Source of the DNA: Amanita rubescens
Lineage: Eukaryota > Basidiomycota > Agaricomycetes > Agaricales > Amanitaceae
Assembly (NCBI GenBank): GCA_015039365.1
Contig: WION01000256.1
Location: forward strand, 1-64,000
Length of the DNA: 64,000 nucleotides
Direction of reading: 5' to 3'
Under the pieces are notes generated by a model. That model made no database searches, had not been told where the DNA came from, and saw nothing but the letters and a program-made list of their open reading frames with translations. Positions within the stretch are counted from its first letter, which is position 1, and each line of letters begins with the position of its first letter. Position numbers and translations under genes: made by a program. Positions 1-11,461 of this stretch are shown piece by piece.

Positions 1-614
1 CTTTGGGATCATGGGGTGATTCCCATTAGGATTAAGCGGGACAGGCCAATGCATGAGATAAACTGAAAAATCGCGTCATCATCGCGACTGGTGAGATCAT
101 AAGGCACACGAACGGTCAAGATAATCCGTTCCGAGGTTTTCAAGTGTTTGATCAAGGCATTGTTCCACCCGAGAGTGCCATGTACACCACAGCTTACTAG
201 TAATCTGAGATAAATGATAACGATGAGATTAGACCCGATCGACTCGATTTCAGCGAAACTAACGAAAATTTCGGACCGAGGTACTCCAGAATTTCGAATG
301 CCTTCTCCGACTAGTTTCTCATTGCCGTACGCCCTGCGTGTGTGGAGAGCAGGATCAATACGGGAGCCGCACAATTGAAATAGAGCGACACGAGGCTCGA
401 TTGTTACTCACCATGCACAGTCTATATGCCTATACCCAGCCTCTTTGATAGAAAATTCTACAGCCTCAGGAACGGAGCCTGTGGCTTGCCATGTACCTAG
501 TGGGCAAGAGCATTTTTAGCGCATTGTATTCGTTCTCGCTCAAATGGGGCTTATACCTAGGCCAACGGCAGGAATTTCGTATCCACTATTCAGCTTGACT
601 GACGGGGCGCCCAT
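1..614 (-). CDS. Aldo/keto reductase, 5' part (3' end off the window)
   Basis: Five exons can be joined by eye: 614-557, 496-412, 333-264, 204-114 and 62-1. The introns are GT...AG and all phases agree. The product starts MGAPSVKLNSGYEIPAVGLG, as aldo/keto reductases do. The catalytic tetrad of the family is visible: Asp in HIDCAW, Tyr in AYGNEK, Lys in TSKLW and His in LMHWP. Family members are cytosolic NAD(P)H-dependent enzymes that reduce aldehydes and ketones within a TIM barrel. The C-terminal half, including the cofactor-binding end, lies beyond base 1, so substrate class cannot be read. The ATG at 614 is chosen because it directly precedes the conserved first strand. The family call is firm; the specific activity is unknown. 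Confidence 0.9.
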
Positions 615-720
615 CTTTGCGTGATCGCAGGTCGGTAATGGGGATAGTTATGCTTCGCTCGTCGTTGCTTTGAAGATAGCTAAGAGAGTCGAGCGGCCCG
701 TCTAGCCGTGGGCGACAGTT

Positions 721-747
721 GTGACACGTGACACGTGACATTGACAC
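721..747. promoter_or_regulatory. Repeated CACGTG (E-box) motifs upstream of the reductase
   Basis: Two CACGTG hexamers (725-730 and 732-737) lie in a short GTGACAC tandem repeat about 110 bp upstream of the reductase start at 614. CACGTG is the binding core of fungal bHLH factors. The regulatory role is inferred from motif and position only. Confidence 0.35.
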
Positions 748-859
748 GCTACACACCTTTGCCGGCCGTATAGTTACCGGCAGCCTAGATGTCTCCGTCC
801 ACTTATGGTAAAGTCTTTATCTTCTTGACTCGGTGGAAAGCTTTTTTTATGGCCTCGTG

Positions 860-953
860 CAGACTCCTACCCAGTCCCTCGGTGCTGCGCTTGACGAGCT
901 TAAGTAAGCGTTAACGCACCGGAGGGACTGGCTTTTAACACATGTAAACAAAA
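860..953 (+). repeat. Left terminal inverted repeat
   Basis: This 94-bp repeat begins CAGACTCCTACCCAGTCC and is the reverse complement of 1586-1677 apart from two one-base indels. It contains a nested palindrome near its ends. Confidence 0.9.
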
Positions 954-1150
954 CGCTCGGCACGACGTGACGTGACCTCGTCGCTTAACTAATGCTGAAA
1001 TATTCTTCCTCGACTTTATGTATTCTCTACATGCATTGTCAAAGGACTTGAGTAAATCACATATTGTTATTCCCCTACATTGCCTGGTTTTTGGGCTGGG
1101 GGAGCAAGATTGTCCTATATGTAATACATTTGAATACATAATTTAATTGC

Positions 1151-1225
1151 CTCTGTGGCTGAGTTTAAACTCTCAATTATTTTTGTATGGTTGAGGGTTC
1201 AATTCCAGCACCAACCACATTTTTT
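1151..1225 (+). other. tRNA-like Pol III promoter unit inside the transposon
   Basis: An A-box match (TGGCTGAGT, 1156-1164) is followed 32 bp later by a perfect B-box (GGTTCAATTCC, 1196-1206) and a run of six T (1220-1225), the order of a Pol III tRNA-type transcription unit. The acceptor and T stems do not pair, so this is not a functional tRNA; a SINE-like or decayed tRNA-derived sequence is the better description. Confidence 0.45.
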
Positions 1226-1313
1226 CTATATGAGACAGATAGTCACTATGTGCTATGCTCGTAGATGCAAATAAAATGCCACAGAGACTTATGGTGGCTA
1301 ATGCTGAAGGCAT

Positions 1314-1411
1314 AAAAAGGTGAGCCTGCCCGGATTTGAACCCCAAGCCATGCAAAAACAAACCATCGTAACAACCATTCAGCAAACAGCCATTGTAACT
1401 ATACATCACAG
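1314..1411 (-). other. Second tRNA-like B-box unit, opposite strand
   Basis: The minus strand carries a perfect B-box (GGTTCAAATCC, 1342-1332) followed by CAGGCTCACC and a T run (1318-1314). An A-box is only weakly matched upstream (TAGTTACAATGG). It converges on the plus-strand unit at 1151-1225. No cloverleaf can be drawn. Confidence 0.35.
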
Positions 1412-1585
1412 GTTTTATATATAGACGAATCTCACCTGGCCAGCTTTAATTAGACGAGCATGGAAGCAACAACATTCCTAACCTCATCACAATTATACAT
1501 CACTACTAAGCTGTATGGAGCGTACACGAATGCAAAGATAAGACAAATGAATGTGATCGACGTGTGACGCTCGGCATTGCAGACC

Positions 1586-1677
1586 TTTTGTTTACATGTG
1601 TTAAAGCCAGTCCCTCCGTGCGTTAACGCTTACTTAAGCTCGTCAAGCGCAGCACCGAGGGACTGGGTAGGAGTCTG
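1586..1677 (-). repeat. Right terminal inverted repeat
   Basis: This is the 92-bp partner of 860-953 and ends in GGAGTCTG directly before the second copy of the 9-bp target duplication. Confidence 0.9.
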
Positions 1678-2012
1678 GGCCTCGTGTTGATATCCGTAGC
1701 TTCCAGATTATCAATATCCGCAGCCATCAGTTCTCTATATGGTTCACGTTCAGTTTGAATCACCAGCGTTATATTATATGCAAATATCTTTCGACACGTC
1801 TCTGACATGGTTCTCTTGCGACCACTGCTTTACTTCTTGCAACGTCTGTCACTGAATATCGTCCAGAACCCGTTGACTGATGCAGCCGAACATTTACGCC
1901 TTGTATGCGGTGGTTTGAGAGGGAAGGAACTTTATTTTTCTTAAGGTTGCGCAGCGAACCGATTTTGGAAAGAAGAAAGCATGCTTCTATCCGTCCTCAC
2001 AAACAGTCTACC

Positions 2013-2020
2013 TATATAAG
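2013..2020 (+). promoter_or_regulatory. TATA-like box of the helicase gene
   Basis: TATATAAG lies 51 bp upstream of the helicase ATG at 2071, a normal TATA-to-start distance for a fungal gene. Confidence 0.4.
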
Positions 2021-2070
2021 GGATTTCTGCTTTGCACTGCTTCTCTCCGTCTACTCTGCCATAACGCCAT

Positions 2071-5000
2071 ATGGATCTGGACGATTTTGAGAAACTTGAT
2101 ATTGAACAGATTAATCCCTGTTCGGATGACATTCTGACCGCACGGCGAGCGTTGAAGGTCTTCGACCAGTGGTATGCACGGACCTATAGATCCGCAAGAT
2201 GGATGGACTTAATCGGGGATTATGGCGGTAACGAACTCTTTATCGTCGATGGTCAGTTTACACCATATTGGCAGGCCAATATTGCTAATCACGAGCACTA
2301 GGCGAATCGCTTGTACAGCATGTTCTTGACGATCCTTTACTAGCCCTTGGACGCGATGGCGGTAAGATCCTCGTTGAGGGCAGGATCAAAATACTACTCG
2401 TTTTTCAGATTGTAGCTTCCAAATTTTGCACGCATACTTCATCTTGGAACAAGCGATTTTGGAATTCAAGCGACGATCGGCAAATTTTGAAATTATATTC
2501 TGGGAAGGTTAGGGGACACCTCTTCACCGCACGTGTAGTACTTGACTCGCGCATCGACAAGGCTTATGTCACTCCACGATTAGAACCGGAGCTACAGATT
2601 TTGTCTCGTCATCCAGGCTACTTGCGCGTATAATGCTTTTCAAGCATCTCATGAAGATCGATGGGATATCTGTTCATGTTTTCAGAGACTTGGAAGATCC
2701 GGGTTGGAAACGTTATTATGTTCTTAGAAAGGTAGCGTGCTTTCTCATGCCACGTGCGCCCACTAACACCCACTGGTAGCCTATGTTCGTGCTTGCAAAC
2801 GATGGTGGCTTTGTCGATAAACCAGAGAAATTGGACGAATATTCCGCCGCATGTATCCTGACCCGGCGGTTGTTTCTCTTCCGCTTGTTAGCGAGCGGAA
2901 TCTCCTTTTCCCGATTAAATGGCGCGGAATACCGAGAATTCAAGGTAGGTGCTATTCACTTTTCTCAGGCCGTGTGTTGACTCGAGGCAGATCCTTGCTT
3001 TCGTGAATGAGCAGAACAGGGACCCGGATGCGTGGAAGTTGTTTCCTCGGAACTTTTGGAAGGCTGCGTCACACTGCGAAGAGGAATTAGAAGATACTTT
3101 ATCGAGAACGTGTGGGCGGGTTACACTCACTGCCCAAGTGTCAGCGAAGACCTCAACAGAAGCCTTGCTCATTAACCTTGGACGATCTGTAAAGAATTCC
3201 AGCAGCGGAGGCCAATTCACCTCGGAACTTTTGTACTTCTTCATCCTCCATTGCATCATGCTTCCTGGATTGTCAACTGGCAGCCGCGCACGGTCAATGC
3301 ACAGGTCTGACGCGTTATCTAGTTTGCTAACAGAGAAATTTTTGCCCACGGTTTTCAAAACACTGGCTCGGCTTTCGACTAACGCTGATGACTGTATAGA
3401 CGTCGATGGACGCGTTTTCACATCTATTCTAGCTTTCGTCTCTGAGAATCATTATGACGGCATCTCGGATCTTCTCTCTAAGGCAGATTATTCATTGCTT
3501 CAGTCTATCTGGTCGCAACTTCGTTGTCCTGGACCAAATCTCATTCTGTTCGCCAATCACTTGCCTTCTGAGAACAAGGTTACGCCGCCAGCAGTTCGCA
3601 AACACACTCATGATCTATTGACATTCGAAAACAAGGTTTTTGATAGCGTATTCGCCTCTGTCAAAGTGACCGTACAGGACACGGAAGACCAGACAGAAGC
3701 CTCCCCAGCCAAATATTTCAACTTTGCTCAGGGATTACCGTTTCGCGATGACAAACATTGGCATAACCAAAATCTTATCATCACCCGTAATTCCGGAAAA
3801 TCCAAGCCCAAGAAACGTGGGTTTTATGCCCGTCGTCGGGAGTTACAACGGAGTCAAATCTTCATGCAAAGACTACAAAATCAGGCGGCGACACTAACCG
3901 GCGCGTCTGGAGCTGTTCTCCGACAAATAGTGATTGCTCCCGTTGGTACACGTAACGGCTCGCGCTCGTTGAAGGATCGCGTTGTAAGCCAAAAATTTTA
4001 TCGGTATATGGTTTTCGCTTAATTTGATGCAGAAAGTGAAAGTGGATACTAAGAAAAAGGATGCCAAGCTCTCGTCCGCAGATAAATTACGGAAAAGGGT
4101 GCAGGAAGAGAAAGCCGCGAAGCAGGAGAGCGAGACGCAGACCTGGTTGCTGGAACGTCTCGGAGCAATGTCGAACATGTCGGTCACGCAGCAAGCGACC
4201 TACCTCAAAGCCTTATTCCAGAATAAGAGGTCGGAGGAACCCTCCGTTCGTCTTGAGATGCAACTTTATCAGCTTCACCTTGAATTTATGCAATGGATCA
4301 ATGATGCTGATCGCGAATCTGACGTCGTTCGTGATCAACGTACCGTGGCTATCGTCCGCTTAGTCAAGGATATTTGCGATGGCACACAATTGAATCCGAT
4401 CGCTGCAAAATTGTTGAAAACCGCTTTTCACGTCATCGGTTTTGATGAATATATTCCAGCCATAATCGAGAAGATCGAGACGGAGGCGGATAAACGGCTC
4501 TCATTCAAGCCGGTAAAACTTGTGTCGTCCAGAACAAAGGAATCCCATTATCCTTATATGCGTATTCAAGAAGATCCGGTACTCTGGCAGCTTCGACTCT
4601 TTGGGCAATTCATGGACAGGAGCATGGATGGCTTACCTGATCGTCGCGTCTCTTTCATACCAGACGCATGGCAAAGAAAAGTTCTGGACGGTATCGACTC
4701 TAACCATTCTCTCCTTGTCGTTGGTACGTGCCCTTGTCGTTAGCACCGGAGTTTTTGATATGTACTCGTAGTTTGATAGCTCCAACTAGCGCTGGAAAGA
4801 CATTCATATCCTTCTATGCGATGGAAAGGGTTTTGCGAGAATCGGACGATGGAATCCTGGTCTATGTTGCGCCCACTAAAGCCCTAGTTACCCAAGTCGC
4901 AGCAGAGATTTATGCACGCTTCAGCAAGACTGTGGCAAATGGTAAGAGTCTTATTTTTCACGATTGGAGGTGCAGAGTTGACCGGTTGGTCAGGAAGCTG

Positions 5001-8000
5001 TTGGGCTATTCACACGCGCGATTATCGCATACATGACCCTCTCCACTGTCAGATCCTTGTCACGGTTCCTGAAATTCTAGTTACAATGCTATTGTCTCCT
5101 GCGATGGCACGGAATTGGACATCGCGAATAAAATGGTTAGCGTGTAATTCAGATTTGATCAAACGTGTGTCGCTCACTTTTTGCAGGATCGTACTTGACG
5201 AAATCCATTGCATCGGACAACAGCAAGGTGGGGCGGTTTGGGAGCAAATTATTCTTTTTGCAACGTGTCCTATCATGTGAGTTTTCTCTTCTCTACATGA
5301 CTACTCTCCCGACGAGCTCGCCCAGAGGTTTATCGGCGACAGTCGGGTCTCCTGAAATTTTCAACACTTGGCTTGAGTCTGTCCAAGAAGCTCATGGATT
5401 CAAGCATACCTTTGTGCAACACCCATACCGTTATTCCCACCTACGCAAATTCTATTATTTGTTGGACGAGAAAAGAAAACCCGACAGCTTCACTGGTTTG
5501 AATGGCTATCGACCAACATCTAGTACGAGATTTTTACATCCGATATCCATGATGTCTTTCGGAACGGGGAGCATGCCGTCTGATCTCGCGCTGGAGGCCC
5601 AAGATACGTTGACACTTTACCAGGCTCTCGTGCGACATAACAGGCTTTTGGGACTTGATATAGATGCCTTGGAACCACAGCAGTTCTTTGCAGAATCCAA
5701 AGGCAAATTGCTAACACAGAAAGACATCATCCGCTACGAAGCCGCTCTAAAAGATGTCTTATCTCCAATATTCGCAACATTTGATCCAACTGATCCATCC
5801 AGTCCACTTCACTACATTTTAAACGATTTAAAAGATACTATGATAACGAGTGTACGGACGTCATCGTTGAATGCGACTCCACGCGATCAGGTTTTCCTTG
5901 ATAATCTCATCTATCTCATATCAGATTTACACGCCAACGATTCCTTGGTACGGCACCAACAACCATGTTTTGGACTTACTGACGACCCCCCCAGCCTGCT
6001 ATCTTGTTTTCTTTTGACCGAACCGGTTGTGAGAAGGTTCTATTATCCCTTCTGGAGACGCTGGAGGCGGCAGAAAGTGAATGGAAGAAGACAAGTCCCG
6101 AATGGAATCGCAAGATATGCGCTTGGGAGGCCTGGCAGGCGAAAGCGAAAGCGAGGGAAAGACAAGCAGATCGGGAATCGAAGAATAAAAGGGAAGATGA
6201 TCCCGGCTTACTTGATGAAGAAGGAGCGAGCTGGCACAGTTCTTTTGATCCAGACGAGCCTATTGAGCGGTTCTCGTTCTCAAATCCAAGGGCATACTCG
6301 AAAGTAGACCTCAAGAAGGATCTTGCAGAGTTATCAGGTCTGGTGCAGCCACATATATTACTCGCCCTCAAAAGGGGAATTGCCGTCCACCATTCCGGAA
6401 TGAACAAAGGTTACAGGGCTCTCGTGGAGAGGCAAGCACTATTATGTATCTTTGCATTTTCATTCTGTTGCTAATTGTAAATCCAGTTTATTCCGTCAGC
6501 GGTTCATTCGTGTATTAATATCTACGGGTGGGATTCTGGCCCATTGATGTCCGCTTCTTTTTTTACACCTCAATTAATTAGGTACCCTTGCGCTCGGTAT
6601 CAATGCCCCAGCCAAAACATGCGTTTTCCTAGGCGATTCCCCCTACTTGACTGCATTGATGGTACGATATCAAATGCGTTACAGATACAGGTAGCTGAAA
6701 ATCGCCTCTAGTTCCGACAATGTAGCGGTCGTGCTGGTAGACGCGGCTATGATTTACTTGGAAACGTAATATTCTATGGATTGACTATGGATCGCGTGGA
6801 GCGGCTAGTCCTCTCCAAGCTTCCCACTCTGGGCGGTAACTTCCCCGTAACATCCACGTTGGTGCTACGCCTCTGCAACTTGCTTCATGGATCCAGTAAT
6901 GCTCACGTCGCTGTGAACGCTATTCAAACAATTGCGTCTCTGCCTTCAGTCAGTTTCGGATCAGAAGTTGGCAGGGACCAAATTCTGCATCATCTGCGCT
7001 TCAGCATTGAGTATTTGCGCCGGAGTCATTTGCTCGATATGCAAGGAAGGCCAATAAATCTATACGCCATTGCGGCACATTTATACGTACGTTTAACATT
7101 AATATCTGCTATTTATGATGACACCACCTGTCTATAGTACACCGAACCGAGCAACTTGGCTCTCATAGCATTAATGCACAGCGGAATATTGCACAAGATC
7201 TGTGCACGGGGCAATACTGAAGATGGAAAACGCGGTTACATCCACCTTATGTGCCACCTCTTCGGCCGCCGTTATATCTCTCGCATCACGATGAACTCGG
7301 AGACCATGTCTAACTTGATTCGGACTTACCCTTCCATGGTCGTTCTGAAACCCTTGTCAAAAAGTGTATGCAAATCATTGAATAAACATGGGCAAGATGT
7401 GCTCGACATTTTCGTCGCGTATGTCATGGCATATTCAAAAGAACACGAATCTCGCTTGGGCCCGGGCGATTCCCTTCCGCTCAGTGGGATCCGGTTCGGA
7501 AAGCCCGACGATGCGCCCAACAAGCAGTCGCGCCTGAACCAGTATCTGGAAGGAACAGCAACCAAAGTCACGGCGCGCTCCATATTCGTCGCCAATTCAG
7601 GCCACGATGATCAATTTGACTCCGTTTCTGAGCTGGCCCGAACAGTGCGGCAAGGCGTATATCTGAACGAACACGCTATTCCTTCCATGACACATCTTGT
7701 GACCGGTAGGAAGGAATACGACCTTAACGCTTACTTACTTGACTTCTACACACATGGGCAAACGGCGTCATTGATCAAGGCGAATGGCATAAGGGCTAAT
7801 GATGTATGGTATCTGCTGGAAGATTTTGCGCTCACGCTGGCATCGATGAAAGCAGCGTTGGAGCAATTGTTCACGACGAATGCAAAAGCGATGTACGAGC
7901 GCGAAAAAGAGAAAAATGCATCAAAATCTTCGAGGCGTGCTAACTCGGATAGAGAGGATGGCGTAAGTCCGGGTTGCTTTTGTCGGTTATTTCACAGGTT

Positions 8001-8238
8001 CGAGATTTCCTGACAGGACGCGTCGGATGAATTTGAATTGGACAGTGGCTACGGAACACTGATTGATAGTAGCTTGCCCGGAGACCAGGACGGCTTTGAA
8101 GACAAGGATCCTGGGGATGCGGAAGATTATTTGATGAAGAGGCCAATCGGGGTTTCCAATGTCGACTGGAAGGTGTATGAAGTAGTTTCTGCCGCCCGTG
8201 AAGAGTTTATGGTCAAGTTCAAAGCAACGTGGGCTTGA
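2071..8238 (+). CDS. DDX60/Ski2-like DExH-box RNA helicase
   Basis: A large, many-intron gene. The start [16 protein letters not shown] and the end KFKATWA-stop are both clear. The superfamily 2 helicase motifs appear in order: motif I APTSAGKT (about 4780-4802), motif Ia YVAPTKALV, motif II DEIH (5198-5209), motif [13 protein letters not shown], then the second RecA domain with [33 protein letters not shown] and the Q-x-x-G-R-A-G-R motif ([14 protein letters not shown], about 6713-6755). The long N-terminal part and the C-terminal segment after the helicase core match the DDX60-like layout rather than Ski2 or Brr2. DDX60 relatives are cytoplasmic ATP-dependent RNA helicases; the animal protein takes part in antiviral RNA sensing, but the fungal role is not established. 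A charged Lys/Glu-rich linker of about 80 residues (6050-6300) separates the two RecA lobes. No inactivating change was seen. Internal exon edges are approximate. Confidence 0.88.
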
Positions 8239-9081
8239 GGTTTTGGGGATGACGCTTAGTAAATATTCCATACTCGTTTTATTTAATGTGAGATGCAGCG
8301 ATCCAATTCCCCAACTCGGTGCGAGTAGCCCTAGTAATCATTTTGATCGGATCAAGTCATAATAATGGGTGATCACATCGCAGGTAATCTTAAGTTCAAC
8401 ATCGGCATTTTTGCGCCGGTTGTGTCGTACAGTGTGGCACATGGCCGTGCACTGGAACGAGGCGCCAGAGATAGAGGGCATCGCGAGCCAAGGCATGCTG
8501 GACATAGTGCTGGCAAGGTTGCCAGGCCATACATTATTCAAACTGCCAGATATGATGGTAGTGATCCGGCAGGGACTCGGATGACCAGGAACTTTATTTA
8601 ATGACCAAACTTTGTCTCACGAGCGAACATTCCCAGTGTTTCCGATATTGCACTGGCAGTGGCACTACTATAGTGCAAATCCCGAGTATATTTTGGTAAT
8701 GAATAGTTGTCAGAATAGTTTTTCTGCTGCTAACAATATTTTTTTTCCTTACAGGTCATGTCCGACTCACTGCAAGAGCCTAGGTCAGGCATTGAGACAA
8801 CACACGCGGAGGCGCGCAATAGGCGAGAGAAGGGAAAGGAACGGTTTTAGCAGGAGCTGAGCCGGAGCCAAAAATAGGCTCCGGCTCCCGATTGGAAAGA
8901 GCTCCAAGCCACGAGCCCTCGGCGCTTCAGTAACCACGGCTGGGAACGAGATTATCAGCACAACTTCACTTCCATCGATACGCTCCTCTGCGACACGATT
9001 GCTATATTTTCACCTGTCTGTCTCTCGATATGGTACGTAGTTCATTCTATACATTCTCCAACGCCTGTTTGTCATCTCTTC
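8239..9081. other. Intergenic region between helicase and USP7-like gene
   Basis: No complete gene is seen. The stretch holds a short tetraspanin-tail relic (8450-8541) and otherwise shows no recognisable coding or repeat structure. Confidence 0.5.
8450..8541 (-). pseudogene. Relic resembling the tetraspanin C-terminal tail
   Basis: Read on the minus strand, this segment encodes NLASTMSSMPWLAMPSISG, close to the tail NLSTMSTMPLITPSVSGTSF of the tetraspanin ending at 13473. The DNA is also alike (8456-8525 against 13531-13600). No upstream tetraspanin helices are present, so it is a fragment of a duplicated copy or a chance-preserved relic. Confidence 0.4.
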
Positions 9082-11269
9082 ATGACTGTCATCGATAAGG
9101 AACAGACAGGTGTCCCTCCAACAGACACGGCTGACCTCGATGTATCCGTTAAAGACCGTAAGCGCTTTCACTCTTTTCAATACACGTGTCTTGCTTCCCG
9201 CGTTGTAGACAAGGCTTTCGCGGCTAAACATCTTCCTGATCTCGGATACGACGTGAAGGGCTTCAGAGTTTTCACCTGGCGACTAACGAATTGGACAAAG
9301 CTCGAGGAGAAGCTAACAAGCCCTGAGTTTGAATGTGGTGGTCATAAATGGTGGTGTACCCTGTTGCTGCATTTGCGAATAGCAATATTCACATGTCGAA
9401 AGGCGTATCCTTCTGTTCCCTTTCGGGAATTCGAATGCTCCTCCTCATGAGACCCTATCCGTATACCTCGATTATGCTAACCCAAAGGAAGCTCCGGAAG
9501 GATGGCATGCATGTGCCCAATTTGCGATCGCGATATCTAACATTCAGGACCCTACTACCCATACTGTTAGCTGTAAGTCCCGCCCATAATATGTTTTGTG
9601 AAGTGCTGATGTCAAGAATATCAGACGCACGTCACCGCTTTGTTGCGGAGGAACCTGAATGGGGGTTTACCCGCTTTAGCGAGCTGCGAAAGCTGTTCTC
9701 AAAACAAGAAGGCAATACTAGGCCCACGATCGAAGAGGAGTCAGCCGATTTAACTGTATATGTCAGAGTCCTAGAAGACCCGACGGGCGTACTACTACTA
9801 TGGCACAATTTTACCAACTTGATCTTCTGGCCAAAAGAGCGTCGACTAGAGGAAGAAAGGCTACAACTCGAAGAAAAGAAGAGGGAGCGAGAAGAGCAAA
9901 ATTTGTCCCTCACAGTAAAAGTGAGGGCTAGTTATCAAGAGCATGCCTTTACTAACCTCAATCAGATCGTAACAGATGCAACGTTTGTGAAACATGAAGG
10001 GTTCGACCTGGCAACGTTCGACGAGAAGAATTGGCCGCCATCCGACTTGCCATCATTCCGCATTTTGAAACAAGAAATTTACAGTGTTTTCAAGGCCCGG
10101 ATCGCGCAACACTTCGATTATCCTGAAAGCCAGATACGACTGTGGGTTCTGGTCAATCGACAAAACAAAACAGTTCGGCCTGATGCGATTATTCACGAGA
10201 ACGAACCAACATTGAGTATGCTGCCTCTTTGAACTTCTACCGTGTAATCTTAAGCTTGTCGCCAGAGATTGAGGACATTCGAATTAATATGGCAGCGGGA
10301 CAAAATGACCTCCGTCTGTACTTGGAGGTCATTCCAGATCCCGCGAAGGTAATTACGTATTTAGTAAAGCAGAATGGTTCTTTGATTCTCTTCTAGCCTA
10401 TTTCCCCGCCTCAGTCCATTATGATCTTCTTGAAGCACTTTAACACATCCAACCAGTCTCTTTACGGTATTAGCAAAACCTACGTTCTACGACGGAGTAG
10501 AGTGGGTGATTTGGTACCCATTATCAACCAGAGGATGCGGTGGATATCTGGCACGCCACTCAAATTGTATGAAGTATGCTGTTCGCTTGTTTCGTAGAAG
10601 AATTGTTATTAAGCCAGACGAAATTTAGGAAATAAAGCCAGGCCTGATCCAGCTTATGAAGCCGGGACTATCTTTCATACAGAGCGAGATACAAGATGGC
10701 GACATCGTCTGTTTCCAAGTCGATCTCCTCGAAAAAGAGTAAGCACCCCAACATTTTTTCTGGCCATATCTAACACATCCTCCAGGGTCCATGACTTAGA
10801 GAGTCAAAGTCGTTGCTCTGATTCGATGCAATATTACGAATACCTTCAAAACAGAGTCTTGATCATTTTCAAACCCAAGTTTGGGGAGCCTGATCACCGG
10901 GATCGCCCAGAGTTCAAATTAATCCTTAGCAAGAAGCAGAACTATGACATAGTAAGTTGTTAGATGTGTTCCTCATGCAAGCCCATGTAACCATGTTTTC
11001 TCTAGATGGCTGGAAAAGTGGGGGAATATCTAAGACATAATCCTATCAAATTGCGATTTACCACGACTCATGCCTCCAACGGTTCTGCGAAATCCATCCT
11101 TAAGCAGTCACTGAACCAATGCATAGCAGAGATCGTCACACCTAGCTACATCAAACCATGTCAGACTACAATACTGTACGAGAAGTTGGAGGTCAGCATC
11201 GTTGAGCTGGAGACAACGGAAGTGAGAACGGGGGGAGGGATGCAATCGTCATTATTGCTACGAATATAA
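9082..11269 (+). CDS. USP7-like protein lacking the ubiquitin protease domain
   Basis: Exons joined by eye give an N-terminal MATH (TRAF-like) domain, from RVFTWRLTNWTKLEEKL through GNSNAPPHETLSVYLDYA and GWHACAQFAIAIS to WGFTRFSELRKLF and DPTGVLLLWHNF. In normal USP7/Ubp15 proteins the Cys/His protease (about 300-350 residues, Cys box GLKNQGATCYMNS) follows at once. Here the reading runs from the MATH end into a charged linker (RRLEEERLQLEEKKRERE) and then the USP7 HUBL/ICP0-binding region (FDLATFDEKNWPPSDLP, LKHFNTSNQSLYGISKTYV, GDLVPIINQRMRWISGTPLK, SEIQDGDIVCFQVDL). No protease sequence occurs in any frame of the interval. The C-terminus also stops early, after VSIVELETTEV, before the last ubiquitin-like domain and activation tail. 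It could bind USP7 partners without cutting ubiquitin, or be a decaying copy; no stop or frameshift interrupts the rest. Confidence 0.82.
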
Positions 11270-11461
11270 TGTACTATCCAACTTTCATGTACTACTAGTA
11301 TTCCGTTCAATTTGCACTTGGATGATATGGGCCAATGAACAGTATATTGCAGCAGATGCGGGAGCCTGAGGGTTCAAGGGCCCGCAGCATTGCGAGCCAC
11401 CCATCGTAACGTGACGATAACTATTGCCAGTCTCGTGCGTAGCATACGTACATCGGGTCCT

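Larger units (their letters stand above)
860..1677. mobile_element. Non-autonomous TIR transposon with 9-bp target duplication
   Basis: An 818-bp element is bounded by inverted repeats at 860-953 and 1586-1677 that differ only by two single-base indels. The 9 bp GGCCTCGTG occurs directly outside both ends (851-859 and 1678-1686), a target-site duplication. A 9-bp duplication with long inverted repeats is the usual signature of Mutator-like elements; hAT elements (8 bp) fit less well. No transposase is encoded. Each terminal repeat contains a smaller internal palindrome (CCAGTCCCTC ... GAGGGACTGG), so each end can fold back on itself. The centre carries two tRNA-like Pol III promoter segments. 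The near-identical ends suggest recent activity. Confidence 0.85.

Noticed and set aside
1151..1225. Functional tRNA gene
   Set aside because: A- and B-boxes are present but the acceptor and T stems do not pair, so only a tRNA-like Pol III promoter unit is claimed.
2915..3421. 168-residue minus-strand frame
   Set aside because: Antisense of helicase coding sequence, with no family feature of its own.
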